Shown here: one piece after another, positions 47,975-60,479 of the stretch
Numbering within the stretch: the first letter of the stretch is position 1
How the letters are laid out: every line of letters starts with the position of its first letter
Assembly (NCBI GenBank): GCA_050084985.1
Contig: JBITNC010000002.1
Location: 3,410,001 to 3,474,000 of the forward strand
DNA from: Nageia nagi
Lineage: Eukaryota > Pinophyta
Direction of reading: 5' to 3'
Length of the DNA stretch: 64,000 nucleotides
Program-made: the position numbers and the translations under genes
Notes under the pieces: generated by a model
What the model was told of the DNA's origin: nothing
What the model saw: the letters and a program-made list of their open reading frames with translations, nothing else
The model's database searches: none

Positions 47975-50150
47975 GTGAGGGAGAGATTATTGAAGAAGAT
48001 CTTAAGATTGAATCGAGATTTTGGTTTTGGAAACAAAGAGAAGCTAAAATAGTAGAAGAGAATCCCTCTACTACAACATAAGAAGAATTTTCAAAAAGGC
48101 TCAAGATGATCAAGGAGACATTGAGTAATCTTGTTAATACTATTGCAATTTTTTAAAACTATCAAGATGATGGAGAAAGAAAAAAAGAGAATCTATACAT
48201 TGGGGAGTATTTTTGAATAGAGAAAAGATTACCCTTGAAGCTAGAGGTGAAGTTCGAGATTAAATCTTTTGGAGGAGAGATGGATCCCGAAAAGCTTAGC
48301 CAATGGTTTAAGTAAATTGAGGCCTATTTTTGAATCTAGAAGATTGAAAGTGATGAGGATAAAATCAAAATAGCTATAATCAAATTAGAGGGACATGCTC
48401 TATTTTTTTGGGAGGATGGGTGTAAGATGTTGGGTCCACTTTAAGGCCAAAAAGTGGAAGTATTTTTCTTTATTTTCAATTTTGGGTATGATTGATCTCA
48501 AAATTTGAAACATGTAGACATGGAATCATGATAAAGATTACTAAGGTAAAAATGTAGTGCTCAAAGTCTAGTTTTAAAATATATAATTTATTTTGATACC
48601 TAGGTCATAGAATTTAAAATTTTATAGGATGAACAAAAATCACTTTTAAAAATAAAATCCATTTTTGGACCATACCATGCACATGTTTGTCCCACATAAT
48701 TTGATTAAAATGAATGTATTTTTTTAAATCCTTTTAGGAAAAGATACCTAAGACATTGGAGCTTATACTGGATATTTTTCCATAATTTTTTCATTAGTAT
48801 TTATTTTTTATTAATTTTGTATCAATCATGTTTATGGTTTTGAAAAGTGCTCATGTCCATCCAGCATAATTTGATCTAAACTTAATCTTTTTTTAATTTT
48901 TATAGAGAATTCTATGAATCCTATCCTTATATAATTTTTATTTCATAACTTCCAAAAAAACTTATTAAGAAAACAAGAGACCTTCATATTTCAAGTGTAT
49001 GGACCACTTTTATTAAAAAATAATTGGAAAATATAAAATCTTATCCAATTGTAAAAAAACATTACATATTTGAAATCTAAACTCTTTCATCTATAATGGG
49101 TTTTAATTTCATGAAATAATTCTACCAAAAAATCCATCAAATGTATGCTTGAAATCAAGATTTTCCATTAACATTAACATGAACATATACTTGTAGGTCT
49201 AAGGCTAAGTGTTGGCTCAGTAAACTTTTTTCAAGCCTAAAATCAAGGTGAAATTAGAGATTCAAATATTAAGATCCTGATAAATCAAGATCATGATAAA
49301 TGTACATATATTTAGTTTTAAATATCGAGGTCCTAATTTTTTTGACATTGAATTTTAACTTCATGATTTCCCCCCACTTCCCCTTTAAGTGGACTCAACT
49401 TATTGCTTTCACCCAAGAAGCCTATTTGGATTCCATCATAAATTTTATGGAAATACCAGTGAAAAGATGAAGTCCATTCAAAGAATTGCTTTGAGATTAG
49501 TTCTACCCCCTTAACCATTATCAAAAGCAAACCATGGAGTGGTATCCTATCAAGTAAGCAAAAGGGAAAAGTGTCCAAGAGTACACCACCAAATTCAAGA
49601 AAAGTGATACCTTTCTTAATGTACCTTTGAAAATTGATGAAAGTTTGTTGAAATATATTGGAGGTATTCATAGCTATCTTTGCTATACCATATCACTTTT
49701 CAAACCTATGTATTTGTATGAAGTATGTGTCCAAGCGTAATATTTAGAGGAACATGGAAGGATCCATAGAGAGGAATACCATTCTAAGTTAAAAAGAAAA
49801 GATAAAGTTGTTTCATCCTCTACAAAAGAGGGGAATAAGAAAAAGAAAAGATATTATTCTCGTTACGATAAACATGGTCATACAAGATATGGGTATTGGA
49901 AGTTGTACATCTCATTCGAGCACCTAGGTGGTTTGATCAAAGGAAGGAAAAGATAAATGCAATGGTTTCAAAATAACATGAAGAAATTCTATGAGATTGA
50001 AGATTCATCTTTTGTTGATGATAAGTTGGCTTGTGTAGAACTTAAGCTACCAAGTGTTATGAATGTCGAGGAAGTTTCTATAAACATGCAAAAAGAGGAA
50101 CTAAAGCAAAAGCAATCAATCATGTAGTTTGGCAAGATGGCAATGCCATA
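47975..50150 (+). pseudogene. Gypsy-type gag remnant, interrupted
   Basis: Retrotrans_gag-like. FGGEMDPEKLSQWFK and KIKIAIIKLEGHALFFWE (up to 48414) are cut by the 1-kb element. After 49415 come TMEWYPIK, SVQEYTTKFKK and a knuckle-like YSRYDKHGHTRYGYWK near 49860 in which the Cys residues are gone. Stops and frameshifts are present. No protease, RT or integrase follows before the 3' LTR. Confidence 0.75.
48415..49414 (+). mobile_element. 1-kb non-coding element, copy 3
   Basis: Starts GATGGGTGTAAGATG and ends CTTTCACCC. It is colinear with copies 1 and 2. It splits the gag codon run after HALFFWE. Flanking bases GGGAG and AAGAA do not match, so a target duplication is not visible at this copy. 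Confidence 0.8.
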
Positions 50151-50289
50151 TCCATATCCATTTGTATGTTTAATACAACAAATTTATGAAGGTTAATTTG
50201 TTAAGGAGCCATGATGGGGAACGAGGTTCCTCAATTTTACCATAGTCTCTAAGCTTTTAGGGACCAAAAGTCCTCTTAATGGGGATGAG

Positions 50290-51428
50290 TGATCCAAAAT
50301 CAGATCATCTCATTTTAATAAAATAATTATTCCACATCTAAGATCTATTCATGATGATTTTGCTAGTTCAAACTATGCATAAATCCAATCCTGTATGTGT
50401 GAGAAATGTATTTTCAAAATTTGGGTTTTTTTTATTAAAAATATAAAAAGTAAAAAAATAATTTTTAAATTCTTATTTTGTTTATTTTATTACATAATGT
50501 TGTAGAGTTCATCATCCTATTTTCGATACTTTTTATGGTTCATGAAACTGACTTCATGATCAAAAGTTATTACACTTTGAAGTTTGCAATTTTTTTAATG
50601 AAAGGGGGGCATTTTGGAGGCTAGATTACAAGGGGGCATTTTGAAGGCCAAATTGCGAGGGTGGTTTTGGAGGCCTATTAGCACGAAGGGGCATTTTGGA
50701 GGCCATATAGCATGTTTATGCTATTTCTTTGAAGATTTACAAGCTGTTAAGTGGCATAATAAGATTGGATCCACTCTGTTATTTGGTTTGTACAAGATTT
50801 GAATGTTTTCTAAGGTGTTTGTTATTATTTTATTATTATTTTGGCCTATTATTAGGCTGATAATATTTTCAAGTCTGTATTTCTAGAGAGTGTATTTATT
50901 TATATTTAGAAGCCAATTCTGGAAGATTAGCTCAACCAATTGAGCCTAGATTTGACTTGCAAGTAGATGGGAATATTAGGTATCTAAAAATAGTGTTTGT
51001 TAGTGTTTATGACTATTTTGGAGGATACTAGGTGGAGATAAGATTAGTTTATGGACATAAAGAAAATTATCTTTACATGATGTAATACCAGTTAACTGTT
51101 GTAACTACATTTTTTTGTTGGCTAGCTTCCTTAAGATTATATAAGGAAGACTAGTTAGTATTATTTTTTTAGTCAAACTTTACTAGTATATAGGAGGAAA
51201 AGGAGTGAAGAGACAGTATGAGAAAAGTACTAAGTGTTGTAAATAGTAAGATAAAGAGGAGAAATTTGTACAACTCCATAGAATAAAAGAGAGCTTTGAG
51301 GTAAAATCTTTTGTGGCGTATTTATTTTCCTTGTTCTTTTATTTTGCTAGAAATTTATTTATCTTCTACATGAGATAACAAGGCAAAATTTAAACAATTT
51401 GTATGTGGTAAAATATTATTACAGATCA
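50290..51428 (+). repeat. 3' LTR of pol-less element
   Basis: 1,139 bp with the same start as the 5' LTR. It has TTATATAAGGAAGAC at the TATA position and ends CAGATCA. Confidence 0.9.
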
Positions 51429-54181
51429 TATTTACATTGAGTAAATTATTTACATATATGAGAGAGTTGTTGTGACACACCCTCGATACCATGAGTCTGT
51501 GAAACTTGAATCCAAGTCTCCACACCTAAACTGAATATCTCCATCAGTAGTCCAAACCCCTTGGGCTACCATCTCTCTTAATCTTTACTTCTCATATATT
51601 TGTTTAACAATAACATCACTTTATTTTTTTGGTCAAGATCACTAGTAAATTAAGGGGGTTATATACAAAAACCCAAAACTTATATTTAAAAATTTACATT
51701 AGTTTCGATAACTTTCCACTATTTATTTCAAAGTGAATTTACTAAAGGTTACATGGTGACCCAAAAAAGGGGAACCCATTTCTGACATATTTCAATCTTT
51801 TAGAGAATCTTTAACCCTCAACCTTCTATATTCATCAAAAGAATCATGTTTTATTTCAAAAGGCCTAACATTCTCATCTTTCTCACACACCCAAAACCAT
51901 TCAATGTTGATTGCTTTTCTTCTACTACAACCTTGGCTATTCTTTTTTAATGAACCTTTCCTTCACTTATGTGTCTAGGATTATTTTATCATGTATCATC
52001 CAATCTCTTTGCACTCCTTATGCATTGACCATTATGTGGGGAAAATTAGGTTTCCTTTGTAATTATATCTTCATTTGAATTCTTATTTATCTCCCTTCCA
52101 TTCTCTACATTATATTTTATCGATGCTAGAATCCCATCCTTGCTTAAGCATCTTCTTTTGTTTATGATTGTCTACTAAGTTCCCTCCTCTCTAAGTAGGT
52201 TCTTTTCTTGGTCTTCCAAGATAGGGTTCATATTGGACACAACTTCAACCATGTGAGTTTCATTATCTTCTATTTATGGTTCTACAATATTCCCTTTTTG
52301 TTGTTTAGAATCCTCCTTACCAGTTGGGGTATTATTGTTTCCTTTTTCTCCATTCAAAGAAATTTCTCTATACTCAAGATTAAATTGAATTATGTGTTAA
52401 CAAAACTTTTCTCATTCTACCTTTTCTGTGGTCATCACTTATATTGAATTGAGTCTATTACAATTTCCCTAGTTGGGAAAGATCTCTCATTATTTTCAAA
52501 TTGAGAACATGTTGGTCATAAGAAATTATTATTTTTTGTATCATAATTATTGAATCCATTCGATTGATTTTGATTCTAATATGACCATTTTAGGTACATC
52601 GATTCAACATTCTACCATGATGCATAATCTAGCCATCAAGATTCAAGCTTGAGCACCTATGACATTACCTACTGCAATTAACTTATGAAAGATCCTACGA
52701 TTCCTTCAAAAATATTTTGATATCCAAACTCAAATGGAAGGTGTAGAAGGGTAATACAAATTGGTATCACTTATTAAGAAATAATTCTTGCTTTCCAAAG
52801 AAGAAGACATTGATCTTAGTACATAATATGAATGTGAACATGACATAATTATTAGGCATTGTAATGATATTAAGGTTTCCCTTGATAATCCATTTCAGTT
52901 TCCCATATTCAAAATTCATCAATATTTGGGCAAAATCCAAGAAGCGTTCCAAAAAAATAGTTGCAACCTCTCTCTTCCACTTGATCAATGATGGATCATA
53001 ATATTCTAAGACATATCTTCTCACCAATATTTTTTGGTTTGGGAGAAGGTCCAATATGAACCATAACATCTTGCATAAAGAGGATCCACCAATATCACTT
53101 AGGTATCTCCATTATTAGCTTTGTATTGAGTTAACAATAGATATAAATGGTAACCATAGTATTCCAAATTAGTTTGAATTAGAGAGGGCAAAGTGTTACC
53201 TCTTGAGGGATATAAGCAAGTTGGTTAATAGCAAAAGGGACAAAGGAAGTGAAGGATAACAAAAAGTATAGTGTGCTTTTTGGGGTTAAAATTGAAGTGA
53301 AGTTGAAGAATAATATCATCATGAAATGAACTACACTACATCACTTTATACACCCTTATCATTAGGATAATATATTGTGTTAATTAAATAGATTTGATTA
53401 CTTAATCAATTTTTGCATAATACAACTATTACCCTTTTAAACTAGTAGATCATAGTTAATCCATGTCTCACATTTTCTGTTATTAGAGTAAATTCATCTC
53501 TTACATTAATTATTATAAGTAATTTATTTTTGGAAACCATAATTACAAGCTACTATAAACTAAGATTTTTTCATAATCTTGCACATTTCAAAGATTAGAA
53601 GATTTGAATTTGAAGCTTCTAAAAATTTCAACCCCTATTTTTCCTAACATCTTTAACATAAACTCACATTATTTGTAATTATACAATATATACTTTTTGT
53701 TGTAGTTAAAAAATACTTTTTAAACTTTAAAAAAAATATACTTTAAAAATATTAAAATGTAAACTTAAACCTCCAAAATAAATATTACCCACTTCACTAA
53801 TTCACGTTACTTCAAAAAAAACATAGAAACATTCTCAAATTATTCCACTAAATCTTGAAATTTATAATAATAAATTTATATTTAACATTACAGTTAAACT
53901 ATAAAATGCTTCAATTGGATTCGAATCTTGCATACACAAGGACACATTTTCAACAATAATTCCACGCCTCCTCTGTCGTTTATCATGTGTGATCAATATT
54001 TACATAACCAGCCGGAGTGGGAGATTCAATGATGGATCATCGGACACAGGACTACTAGAGCCCAACAGATCGAACAATATACAGGAATACATACATGCAG
54101 TTGGGGAACAACCCAAAACATGTTTTTTGGGAAGTTAAATATGGAAGGAATCATGCTGGGTAATGTATCTGTATGTTAGCA
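51429..54181. other. Unassigned AT-rich DNA, 3' flank of pectate lyase copy 3
   Basis: No clear gene. The segment 51583-51710 repeats 46478-46605. The 100-residue open stretch at 53069-52767 (-) is unrecognised; an old LINE ORF1 in antisense is possible but not supported by a clear motif. From about 53950 to 54181 lies the 3' flank of the pectate lyase. Confidence 0.4.
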
Positions 54182-55928
54182 TTAGCAACGAGCTCCTTTC
54201 CTGCATGACAACGCTCCTGCGTTTTGAGTAAGACTTCCCACCATAGAAGACGGCCTTGACAATAAACTCGACGCCTTTGCATAGCTCGCCGACGCCCCAC
54301 CTCCAGACGGAATGAAATACGCTCCGTTCAACATCAAATCCCCCTCCGACCTCCAATTCCATCCTCTCCAATCATTTGGATTGTTGTCCTCCCGTTTGGT
54401 GACCTGAAAATCACCATGAACATTTTCTCATATTACAACACAGAGAATCAATTAAGTCATACCATTACAACTGTAATTGTGTTTACGAACATTTCATCTG
54501 TAATATATTCCAAAAAGTTGTGAAATCTTAGAAGCTACAATAAAATAAATATTGTAAGGATCTATAATCATATAATACTACCACTTTCATAATTGAACCT
54601 CCAACAAAGACCTTCGATCGAAGATAGAAAAAATATAGTGTTGTGGAATGAATACGTACCTCTTTGGCAAATGGGTTGTTGGGTGCGAGGAAGCGGTTGC
54701 CCTGACTATTAATGGTGGGTCTGGCACTGCCTCCAATGGCGTACATTTCCCAGTGAGTGTAGTCATTGTTCACCACATGAAAGTACCCATGCCGGCACCT
54801 GCATTAAAAACCCAGTCACTTGCACTACTACTAAGTACTACCAATGTATTTGAGATTGCACAGAATCTGGTAGAGGTTTTATTAGTTCTTACCTTGGCAT
54901 TCTTTGCACAAGTCCTTCACCAAAGTGATTGAAGGCAATGGTGACCTGCATGTTGACGTCGAGAGCGTAGCTATCGCTGTGCCCCAACAACATCACCTCG
55001 TTGTGGTGAGTGAAATAATTGTTGGAAATGGTGATGGCTGTAGATCCCATGATGGCGTCGATGAGACCGTCAGCGCATCGAGACAGAGAACAATGATCCA
55101 CCCAGATGTGACTCGCCCCGAAGATGGAGACCCCATCACCGTCGGCCATGGTTCTCCATCCGTAATGCGTGGGAGAGTCCCTCACCATGGCGTTTCCTGT
55201 AGATTTGCAGTCGTGAATGTTGATTCCATGGATTATGATGTTGGTCACGAATTGTATCGTAATGCAGGCACCGTTTGCAATGTGGACGTTCACGCCACGG
55301 CCATCGATGGTCTTGAAGCTGTTCATGATGAGCTCCTGCTTGAGCTGGATGACCATGTCGCGCTCGAAGATGATCCACAGCGGCTCAGTTTGGATGACGG
55401 CGTAGCGCAGAGTGCCCGGGCGAGGGTTCACGACATCCTCATCGCTCGCGTCCGTGACCACATAGAACCTTCCATTCTTTCCTCCGATGGCATTTCTTCC
55501 AAACCCAATGCTGCAGTCAGCAAGCCTCTTTCTATTGCTCTCCCAGCTCGGATCGCACCTCCAGCAATCATCGATGGGATTCCCCGTTCCACATGACAAA
55601 TAACCCAACTCTCGCCTCGTACTGTTAATACTCCTGCAAATTTATCCATAACACATACAGTAAGCACTAAGCTCAGACACAAAATAACAAACAAAGAAAA
55701 CAAAAGGAAAACCCAGCTTGATACATACTTGTGAACTGTTTCAGCTACGCTATCGGGATCTTTCTCAGAGGAATAGTAGTTAACATTCTCAGCAGCATTG
55801 CTTCCTCGCCTCAATACAATTCCAGCCAATTTCTCAAACAGGCCCAGCTCTTTTTCAGCCCCAACATTACATTGGACAAACAGGATCCACGCCAAAAAAA
55901 CCCAACCCACAAAACTTTGAATGCCCAT
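54182..55928 (-). pseudogene. Pectate lyase (PL1 family), copy 3, one-base frameshift in exon 3
   Basis: Diverged paralogue of copies 1 and 2, about 433 residues if the frame were unbroken. Exons on the minus strand: 55928-55729, 55633-54893, 54799-54660 and 54403-54182, with GT..AG introns of 95, 93 and 256 bp. A signal peptide (MGIQSFVGWVFLAWILF) precedes a longer N-terminal region ([19 protein letters not shown]) typical of plant PL1. The core has [41 protein letters not shown] and [12 protein letters not shown]. The tail has [15 protein letters not shown] and LSCRKGARC. An extra T (TTTT at about 54780-54783) shifts the frame after CRHGYF and gives TGA within a few codons, removing the last quarter. 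The downstream exon stays open in the correct frame, so the change is very recent or a sequencing error. The extra intron of copies 1 and 2 is absent. Confidence 0.85.
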
Positions 55929-56400
55929 TACTCGAATTCTTCAACTCCAAATTCAAAAACTCTAAAATTTCAAAGAGGGAAAAGCAAGATGGAATGTATC
56001 ACAGTGCTGCTAGAGACCTTTCTCTTATAGCCAGATTCCGGCAGAACTTGTGCGCTTGCATACAAACATCCCAAATTTGTATTTTAATATTGGAACATGA
56101 ACAGGAAGTGTGAAATGGGCCCCGCCCTGGCTATGACCCTCGTGGGCAAACACTGTGACTCTCCAATAACAGATAGCATTGTGGGCGTTGTGGAAAAGCC
56201 ATGTTTGACGGGCAATAACAGCCCATGTCTTTCACGATAATGCCAAAAAAGGTCAAGGCATGGTGGGCCCACCCGGGAAAGTGGATCGGCACAACCGTTA
56301 GAACATGTGCATGTCGACTGTGATGTGACGTGGGACGTGGGTCCACCACTTCAAAACTGAGGCGGACAACGTGGCAACATGACATTTGCACGACTTCGAA
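55929..56400 (-). promoter_or_regulatory. Promoter of pectate lyase copy 3, GC-rich
   Basis: TATA box CTATAAGAGA (minus strand, 56030-56021) about 95 bases before the ATG. Upstream, 56090-56400 is far more GC-rich than its surroundings. It contains the palindrome GGTGGGCCCACC (56262-56273), a TCP / site-II type sequence, and paired GACGTGGGACGTGG (56327-56340), resembling G-box or ABRE cores. These point to a retained promoter with hormone or growth-linked control; this is inference from motif identity only. Confidence 0.6.
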
Positions 56401-58689
56401 AGGCCTGAAGGTGACAGGTCTACGAATGGCTGTGTGCTAAGAAACATGTGGGGCTTCACTAATCCGTCAAATAAAGATGTTTTCTATCTAGAGCTTTATA
56501 TTTCTTTTGGATAGAAATTTTTTTTGTCTTACTAAAAGGAAAATTTGGTATAGAAGTCATAGGTATTTGTTCTCTCAAATTCATTTTGAATTTACATTTG
56601 ATTTTACCATATTTCTAGTTTCTTAATAGGATTAAAAGTTGGGGTTTTTCATTTAGATCTTAAACATATCTTTTTTATCCTTCAACTCTATTAAATAAGT
56701 TTATTTTTTATATATATTTCATTGATATAAATAATATTGAAAATATAAGTTTTCAAATTGTATTGTGTAATGAATGAGGGTTTAGATAAATATGTTTTAT
56801 CACATCTTACTTCAATAGCATTTGTTGATCAAACATGTTGGAGTAAAGATCTTGAGCATAAATCTTCATGTCTAATGTTTGTAATATTACTTTTTATTCT
56901 TGTAGAGTTACTTGCAGTTGAAACTTGTTAAAATATATCATTCATCTTTGGGAGGATATAAGTCTTAGTACAAATATTCAATTGAGGAAAAAAATATGCC
57001 ATTAGAAAGCTAGTGAAAACACCTTTGCCTATCTTTGTTGAAGATTTGACGTTCATTTTTTGCTATTCTAATTGTATGCTTCATTTTTATCAATATATTA
57101 GAGTGGATATTCCCCACACTAGGGTTTTTCCACTATAAAAATATATAAGGTTATGTTATTTTATGTGTGTGCATTCATGTTAATTGGTTTTTTTAATTAT
57201 TTTGGGGATAATCAATATATTGTTCATATTAAGGAGATAGAGTAAATTTTTCTTAAAAAAAAAATCAAATTTTGAAGTTGAAGATCCAAAAATTATTTTA
57301 AGGATAATCAATATATTGTTCATATTAAGGAGATAGAGTAAATTTTTATTAAAAAAATATTTTAAAGTTTAAATTTGAAGATCCAGAAAAATATAGTTTA
57401 CTTGTAATTATAGATCACATGGTATCAAATCTTAAGTTCATTTAGGAGGCTTGTGTATGTAGGGTAGAAAGGTTCATGATTATAATTTCCATAATAATCC
57501 AAAAATTGGAAGAAGGTTGAAAAATAATTCCATGGAGGAAAAGCAATCAAGAACAAGAATAAGTTAAATTGGCAACCTATCTTCAAACCTTTGGTGGGTA
57601 AGTCACCAAGGATAGGTTTGATATCTTATCATATACATACTTTTCATATCATGATGTTTAATGTTTATATTTGACATATCTTGTGCAAAAATGTTTCTTG
57701 TCTAAATTATTTTCAAGTTCCTTTGTCTTTTCCTTGTATTGCTCCTATGATGAGAAGTCCATCATGTCAAAACCAAGCAAAAGAGGGGGCATAATATAGG
57801 TGAAAAACTAGGGCATCCAAAGCTACTAATATGAGATAACTTTTCAAGGAGTACTTTCATATTTTTCTTGTTATACTTTGAATTTATGCTTCAATTATAT
57901 TTATTCCCAAAAGTATCAAATCATATTCAAAGTGGGGCATCTATTAACACTTAAAAAGTAATTTTAATTTAATTAAAAATACCCTTTTAGGTATTTGAAA
58001 TTATTTATTTACTTATTTAAATAAATGCTCTTATCATCGTGCACTCTCATATACCTTTATATTTTATGATAACCGATCAATTTGACATTACAATAAGCCT
58101 AAGGAGGAGCCTTGGCACTTGACCTGTTACCTATAAAGGTGAAGGGGTTGTGAATAAATAATTATGACATGATCTTGAATCCTTGATAGATGGAAATTAC
58201 TTATTTCATTCTTGATTAATGTTTCTTAACACCACCTATCATACATAGATTTTGTTATACATTGATCTTTGCATTCTCGCAATCTTTTACATCCATTTAC
58301 ACATGATATTTTGAGCTTCAGAGGAACTACGATGACATCGAGAAAAAGTTAAGATATCCCAGAAACGTAATCGGGTGATGCCATTGGGATCCTATCATTA
58401 GTGCTAGGTTGAAGTTAGATTGGTGGCTTCATTCTTCGGGAAAGCTCATTGTTCATCTTCTTCTAGCTGAATATCACCTTTGTTCATCATGATAGGTAAA
58501 GTATAGGTTTGTATCTTTCATAAATCTAGTTTGATATGTTAAGGTCAATTAGGTCATTTTCATCTTTCATGTCATCATTCACTACTATTTCATGGTTAAT
58601 TGACTAAAGTGAATATGTTATAAATAAACTTAATTATTATTATTTCAATTATAACAATTACTATGAAAAATAGGTATCTGACACCTTAT
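56401..58689. other. AT-rich intergenic DNA with a short tandem duplication
   Basis: No gene recognised. A 95-bp tandem duplication lies at about 57209-57398 (units start ataatcaatatattg at 57209 and 57304). Sequences near 57760-58480 look like old retroelement leader DNA, but I cannot assign them. Confidence 0.45.
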
Positions 58690-60430
58690 ATTGATGATCT
58701 AATAGATTAATTACAAGGAAAAACTATTTTTCTTGTTGGATTCGAGGAGTGGATATCATTAAGTGAGAATCAAGGAGGAGGACATTTAGACTGCATTCAA
58801 AACTAGGTAAAGTTTATATAAGTGGTTAGTTCTTTTTAATTTTTGTAATGCACTAGCCACCTTCATGAAGGTGATGAATGAAGTTCTAAGAAATTTTATT
58901 GATTATTTTATTATTATTTACTTGGATGATACTCTCGTTTATAACCAATCTTAGGAGGATTACTTGGTACATTTAAAACAAGTGTTGTAAACTTTGCAAA
59001 AAGAGAAATTATTGTTGAAGATGTAAAAATTTAAATTTGGAAAATAGTTTTTAGCATATCTAGGATATATTGTAGGTAAATGATAGTGGAAGATTGACCC
59101 TAAAAAAGTTAAAGCCATTATGGAGTGGACAAAACCAAACAATGTCAATAAGACAAGAAGTTTCTTGGAAGCTATCTAATATCTAAGAAAATTTATTTAT
59201 GATTTTTTACTATTTTTCCTCCATTACATGATATTATTGGTATTAAATATGGATTTCAAAGGGGTATTAAATAGTAGATATATTTTAGTTTGTTGAAATA
59301 GAAAATTATCTATGCTTCGATGTTAGCATTACCAAACTTGCAACATCCATTTGAGATTATTATAGATGCAAGTGAGTATGCCATTGTGGCAATTTTGTTA
59401 TAAGGAGGAATACTGATATATTATCATTGAGAAAATTTGAGTAGGGCACTCTTGAAGTATCCTACATATGATAAGGAATTATATGCATTGGTGCAAGAAA
59501 TTTAAAGAAGTGGAAGCATTGCTTATTACGAAAGAAGAATATTATCTATATTGATCATCAACCTTTGCAATACCTATAAACTCAATCAAAATTGCAACAA
59601 TCAAGATATTTTAGATGGATAAACTTCTTGCAATAATTTTATCTAATCATTATGTATAAAAAGAGCAATACAAATAAAAATGTAAATATGTTTTCTAAAG
59701 CATCAATAAAAGTTTTAGCTATAAGTATAATCATGAATCTTTATCCTTTTGTTCATGAGGCATATAAGGAAGCAAATTTAATTGAAAGATATTTTAAAGA
59801 GGTTTATCAAAATTATAGCAATTACCAAAATTAGATAATACTTTAGAAGCATCAATGGGATATTTTTCAATACCATCACTAGGATAAACTATGACAACAT
59901 CATTGGATAGCAGGGATACAATCAACTATTGCACAAAGGATGGACTTATTTGTAAGTTGGATACGTTGTGTATCATAAAATGATAAATAATTTAGTTTAT
60001 TAGAGGGGCATACATATTATGTATAATTATACATTTTGGGGTAGAAAAGATAGTTACAAATCTACAAAGGTATGTTTATTACCCCAATATGCAAGAATAA
60101 GTTTCAAAGTATATTTACGGTTGTCTAATGTGTTGTATTAGCAAGATTAGCAATAGGAAAATGAATTTATAAATGCCACTTAAAATTCCTAATAGACCTT
60201 GGGAATGTAATTTTATAGAATTTTGTGTGGATTTCCTATATCTAGAAAGGGGAATGATTATTTATATGTAGTAATGGGTAAATTTAGCAAATTATGTATG
60301 TTAATCCTTGCAAGAAAAACATAACATGCCAAGATGTAACATATTTATTCTTTTCTTATGTTTGAGTTCACTTTGGGTTTCTTATTTTTCTCTATATAGT
60401 ATATGATAGGGATTCATGATTTATGCTTTC
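58690..60430 (+). pseudogene. Gypsy (Ty3) pol remnant: RT, RNase H, integrase
   Basis: Decayed Ty3/Gypsy polyprotein on the plus strand. RT shows FCNALATFMKVMNEVLRNF, then IYLDDTLVYN (catalytic YLDD, near 58915) and LKQVL, with AYLGYIVGK. KIDPKKVKAIMEWTKPNNV near 59095 is the connector, followed by an RNase H remnant near 59330-59600. After a gap, integrase sequence FPISRKGNDYLYVVMGKFSK lies at about 60230-60290. RT before integrase identifies Gypsy. Stops throughout; 5' part and LTRs not found. It abuts an opposite-strand Copia element near 60450. Confidence 0.88.
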
Positions 60431-60479
60431 TTTTGATGTGAAATATTGAATTCTTTATCATTTAAATGATGTTGGTGTT

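Larger units (their letters stand above)
46734..51428 (+). mobile_element. Pol-less LTR retrotransposon with nested 1-kb element
   Basis: LTRs at 46734-47864 (1,131 bp) and 50290-51428 (1,139 bp) start TGATCCAAAAT and end GATCA or ATATCA. Flanks are CATTT (46729-46733) and TATTT (51429-51433), a 5-bp duplication with one C/T change. A degenerate primer-binding site TGGTATTAGATCA is at 47868-47880 and the polypurine tract GGGGATGAG is at 50281-50289. The interior (about 1.4 kb after removing the nested 1-kb element) holds only gag remnants. It would depend on an autonomous partner. Confidence 0.9.

Noticed and set aside
46478-51710. Repeat at 46478-46605 and 51583-51710 as outer LTRs of a larger element
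   Set aside because: Only about 130 bp is shared, without TG..CA ends or primer site, and the true LTRs with a near-matching duplication lie inside.
52767-53069. 100-residue minus-strand open stretch as a LINE ORF1 domain
   Set aside because: A few residues are suggestive, but no clear DUF4283 or zinc-knuckle motif; left unassigned.
54904-55596. Long open frame of 230 residues opposite the copy 3 exon
   Set aside because: It is the antisense shadow of the conserved lyase exon; the same shadow appears opposite copy 2.
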